Shown: in pieces, positions 62,126 through 64,000 of the stretch
Layout of the letters: each line of letters begins with the position of its first letter
Position numbering within the stretch: the first letter of the stretch is position 1
Source: Paralichthys olivaceus
Taxonomy: Eukaryota > Chordata > Actinopteri > Pleuronectiformes > Paralichthyidae
DNA length: 64,000 bases
Assembly (NCBI RefSeq): GCF_024713975.1
Contig: NC_091111.1
Coordinates: forward strand, 1,116,001 to 1,180,000
Reading direction: 5' to 3'
The notes under the pieces: model-generated
The model's database searches: none
Seen by the model: only the letters and a program-made list of their open reading frames with translations
What the model was told of the DNA's origin: nothing
Translations under genes and position numbers: made by a program

Positions 62126-63639
62126 AAATGGATGCAAAGAGTGGTGCAAGAACTTTGCAGCGGCTTTAATTCCCTTGAACAGGCAGACATTTTATTGTCT
62201 CTATTTCTTTACTAGGAAGCAGCTGAAATTAATCTATTAACAGTAAGGTGTAAATGTTGTTTTCCAAATGTCATTTTACGTTGTGAGCAGTTTGGATAAA
62301 ATTCAGTTCACCTAAATTATGCTGGGGTCGGAATTTAGTTCGAAAACTAAAACAAAAGTAATGTGTGAAAAATATGCTTTTTGTTATTGGGGGAAATTAC
62401 CATTTAATAATAAAATATGCATTTCTTGATAAAAAAAATATGATTTCTTGACATCTTCTTTTCTCTGAGACCGAACGCAACAATGTGCTCTACACAGCCA
62501 GCACTGATTTCCTTTTCCCCGTCTTCTCCCTCCCTTTTTCAAACATTTCTGAGATCGACAGCATGACAGATGCTATAGCAACATGAGCCTGCGCTCTATG
62601 TGATGCTGTGATGTCATTGGCATGTCAGCACCTACACTGAGCCTCATTCCTGAACCCGCACTGCAGCCTCGGGATGTGACAAAAAAAATGCAACACATCC
62701 TGCTCCTCACATTCCATTTCTACACACCAGTGTTCAGGATCTTTCAGGAGTCATTCCCATTGCCTTTTGTTTTATATTTGGCCCTTTGTGATGGACATTT
62801 CAAGCCTTCCCCTCGTCCTCCCCCAGACCCCTTCCAAACATTCCTGGGAGAGCTCAGCCCCTGTAGCTGTGGTCACCAGCAGTCACCCTGGGGGTTGAGC
62901 TATCAAAGACAAACCTCTCTGCATATCACACAGCTTACAAGGCAACTACCAGAACCCGAGAGCTCACGGGGGAGTAGGCAGCCATGAGTCAAACCACCAG
63001 CCACACACTAGGTGGGTCATCTAGCTGTGGTTAGCCTGGGCTGGAAGCCACAGCACCACTATTTTACTGCTCTCAAATGACAGTGGATTTAAAAAGGTTT
63101 CCTCAGACCATAGAGGCATGACGAATTCAACATACTACCGCAAAATCTTACATTTTAAACTTTCATAATCGTTCTGCCAAAGGAATATTTGGAGCAGTGC
63201 ATGATTCTTAATTATTATTTATTTTAAAACTGGTAATTCAGTTTGATCCCTGAACATTTGTTATAGCACAAGGCTACAGACTGTGACTGTTACCTAACTT
63301 GCTATTCCTACAATGATTTGGTCCAGGGCATCACTGTTGGATGTGGTAAACTCCCAGTCCCGTCTTTACTTAACATGCCTTGCTACATACCAGGCACACT
63401 ACTTCCAGTACTGCCAATGAACGGTGCAATCTGGTGCAACATCTGTGTAATTAATTTCATTGCTGACTTGGAGCATGAGAATTTGACTAAAACCACAGTC
63501 TTCACCAAGTGTTTCAGTCAGAAAAAGAATAAAACATTATCCTGACCATCAGTCCAGCGTAACTGTTTTCACGACCTCCAGAAGATGTCCAGCTTTTGCT
63601 TTTCTCACATGAACATCACAGAGAAGACTCTCTGCTCTG

Positions 63640-63830
63640 ACTCGTTCTTAACAACAATGAAATCAGGTGAGGTGTGGAGCAGCAGGCAGAGGCAGCAGGC
63701 AGAGGCAGCATGCAGCGGGTTAATGCTGCTGCAGAGATCACATGTTTTTGTTTACAGCACATCAATACCAGCTCTCTTGATTTCTTCGTAAATGTCTTCT
63801 ACATGTATGGCATCCTGAGATATTTGTGTA
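63640..63830 (+). repeat. Local repeat family, copy D
   Basis: Contains ATCAGGTGAGGTGTGGAGCA, a duplicated GCAGGCAGAGGCA, GTTTTTGTTTACAGCACATC and TGTCTTCTACATGTATGGCA. The left part of the family consensus is degraded here. Confidence 0.7.
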
Positions 63831-64000
63831 TTTTTTTTCATGCTGCTGTTTCACATCCTCTCCGTCTGACATTCTGTTGACATTCTGCAGACTTATTACT
63901 AAGGGGCTGACCACAGAAATTCTAAACAAAAACTCAATCGTACAAAGCAGTTAATGAGAACATCAGATATCCTGGAAAAAGCAAACACTGCTGGGGGGCA

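Larger units (their letters stand above)
59000..64000 (-). other. meis2 intron (upstream exons outside window)
   Basis: By position this is intron sequence of meis2, because five 3' exons lie to the left on the minus strand and the exons for the PBC-interaction domain are not found here. It holds repeat copies C and D, CNE-like block 9 and simple repeats. A 121-codon plus frame at 62622-62987 has no recognisable family. Confidence 0.6.

Noticed and set aside
62622..62987. 121-codon plus frame
   Set aside because: No recognisable domain, Pro-rich low-information tail, intronic position; treated as chance.
58000..64000. Search for the upstream meis2 exon (HDDATSTHSAG-type segment)
   Set aside because: No matching reverse-strand sequence with splice sites was found; the exon is taken to lie outside the window.

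Overview
The window is nuclear DNA of a teleost fish, probably a percomorph. The genes are vertebrate and split by GT-AG introns. The rest is AT-rich intergenic and intronic DNA with long CA microsatellites and typical fish mobile elements: L2/CR1-like LINEs, tRNA-derived SINEs, a dead Tc1/mariner copy and short TTAA-flanked elements with terminal inverted repeats. No bacterial-style operon, CRISPR array or prophage is visible.

Two protein genes are supported, both on the minus strand. gjd2 (connexin 35/36, the neuronal electrical-synapse channel) is complete in two exons (13405-13475 and 11791-12634; 304 residues), with a CpG-rich upstream region at about 13476-13870. The 3' part of meis2 (a TALE homeodomain factor) spans about 53.06-57.79 kb in five exons. 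They encode the end of the acidic linker, the whole homeodomain and the tail ending GQWHYM. The N-terminal PBC-interaction exons are not visible before 64000 and presumably lie beyond the window. A possible alternative last exon lies downstream at 49366-49586. GJD2 and MEIS2 also share a chromosome and strand in human (15q14), so linkage supports both names. The interval between them has no recognised gene.

Layout: 1-11.8 kb is repeat-bearing DNA downstream of gjd2; 11.8-13.9 kb is gjd2; 13.9-49 kb is a gene desert with mobile elements, a tRNA-Asn(GTT) gene lodged inside a LINE (43776-43849), and several blocks that look like conserved non-coding elements, judged by eye only; 49-64 kb is the meis2 3' region with intronic CNE-like blocks and a four-copy local repeat family. 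Two exact PBX-MEIS composite sites (TGATTGACAG) fall in the desert, which suggests auto- or cross-regulation of meis2 by TALE factors. This is a hypothesis. I found no clearly new gene system; the most useful leads are the alternative meis2 last exon, the TALE sites, the nested tRNA/LINE locus and the local repeat family.
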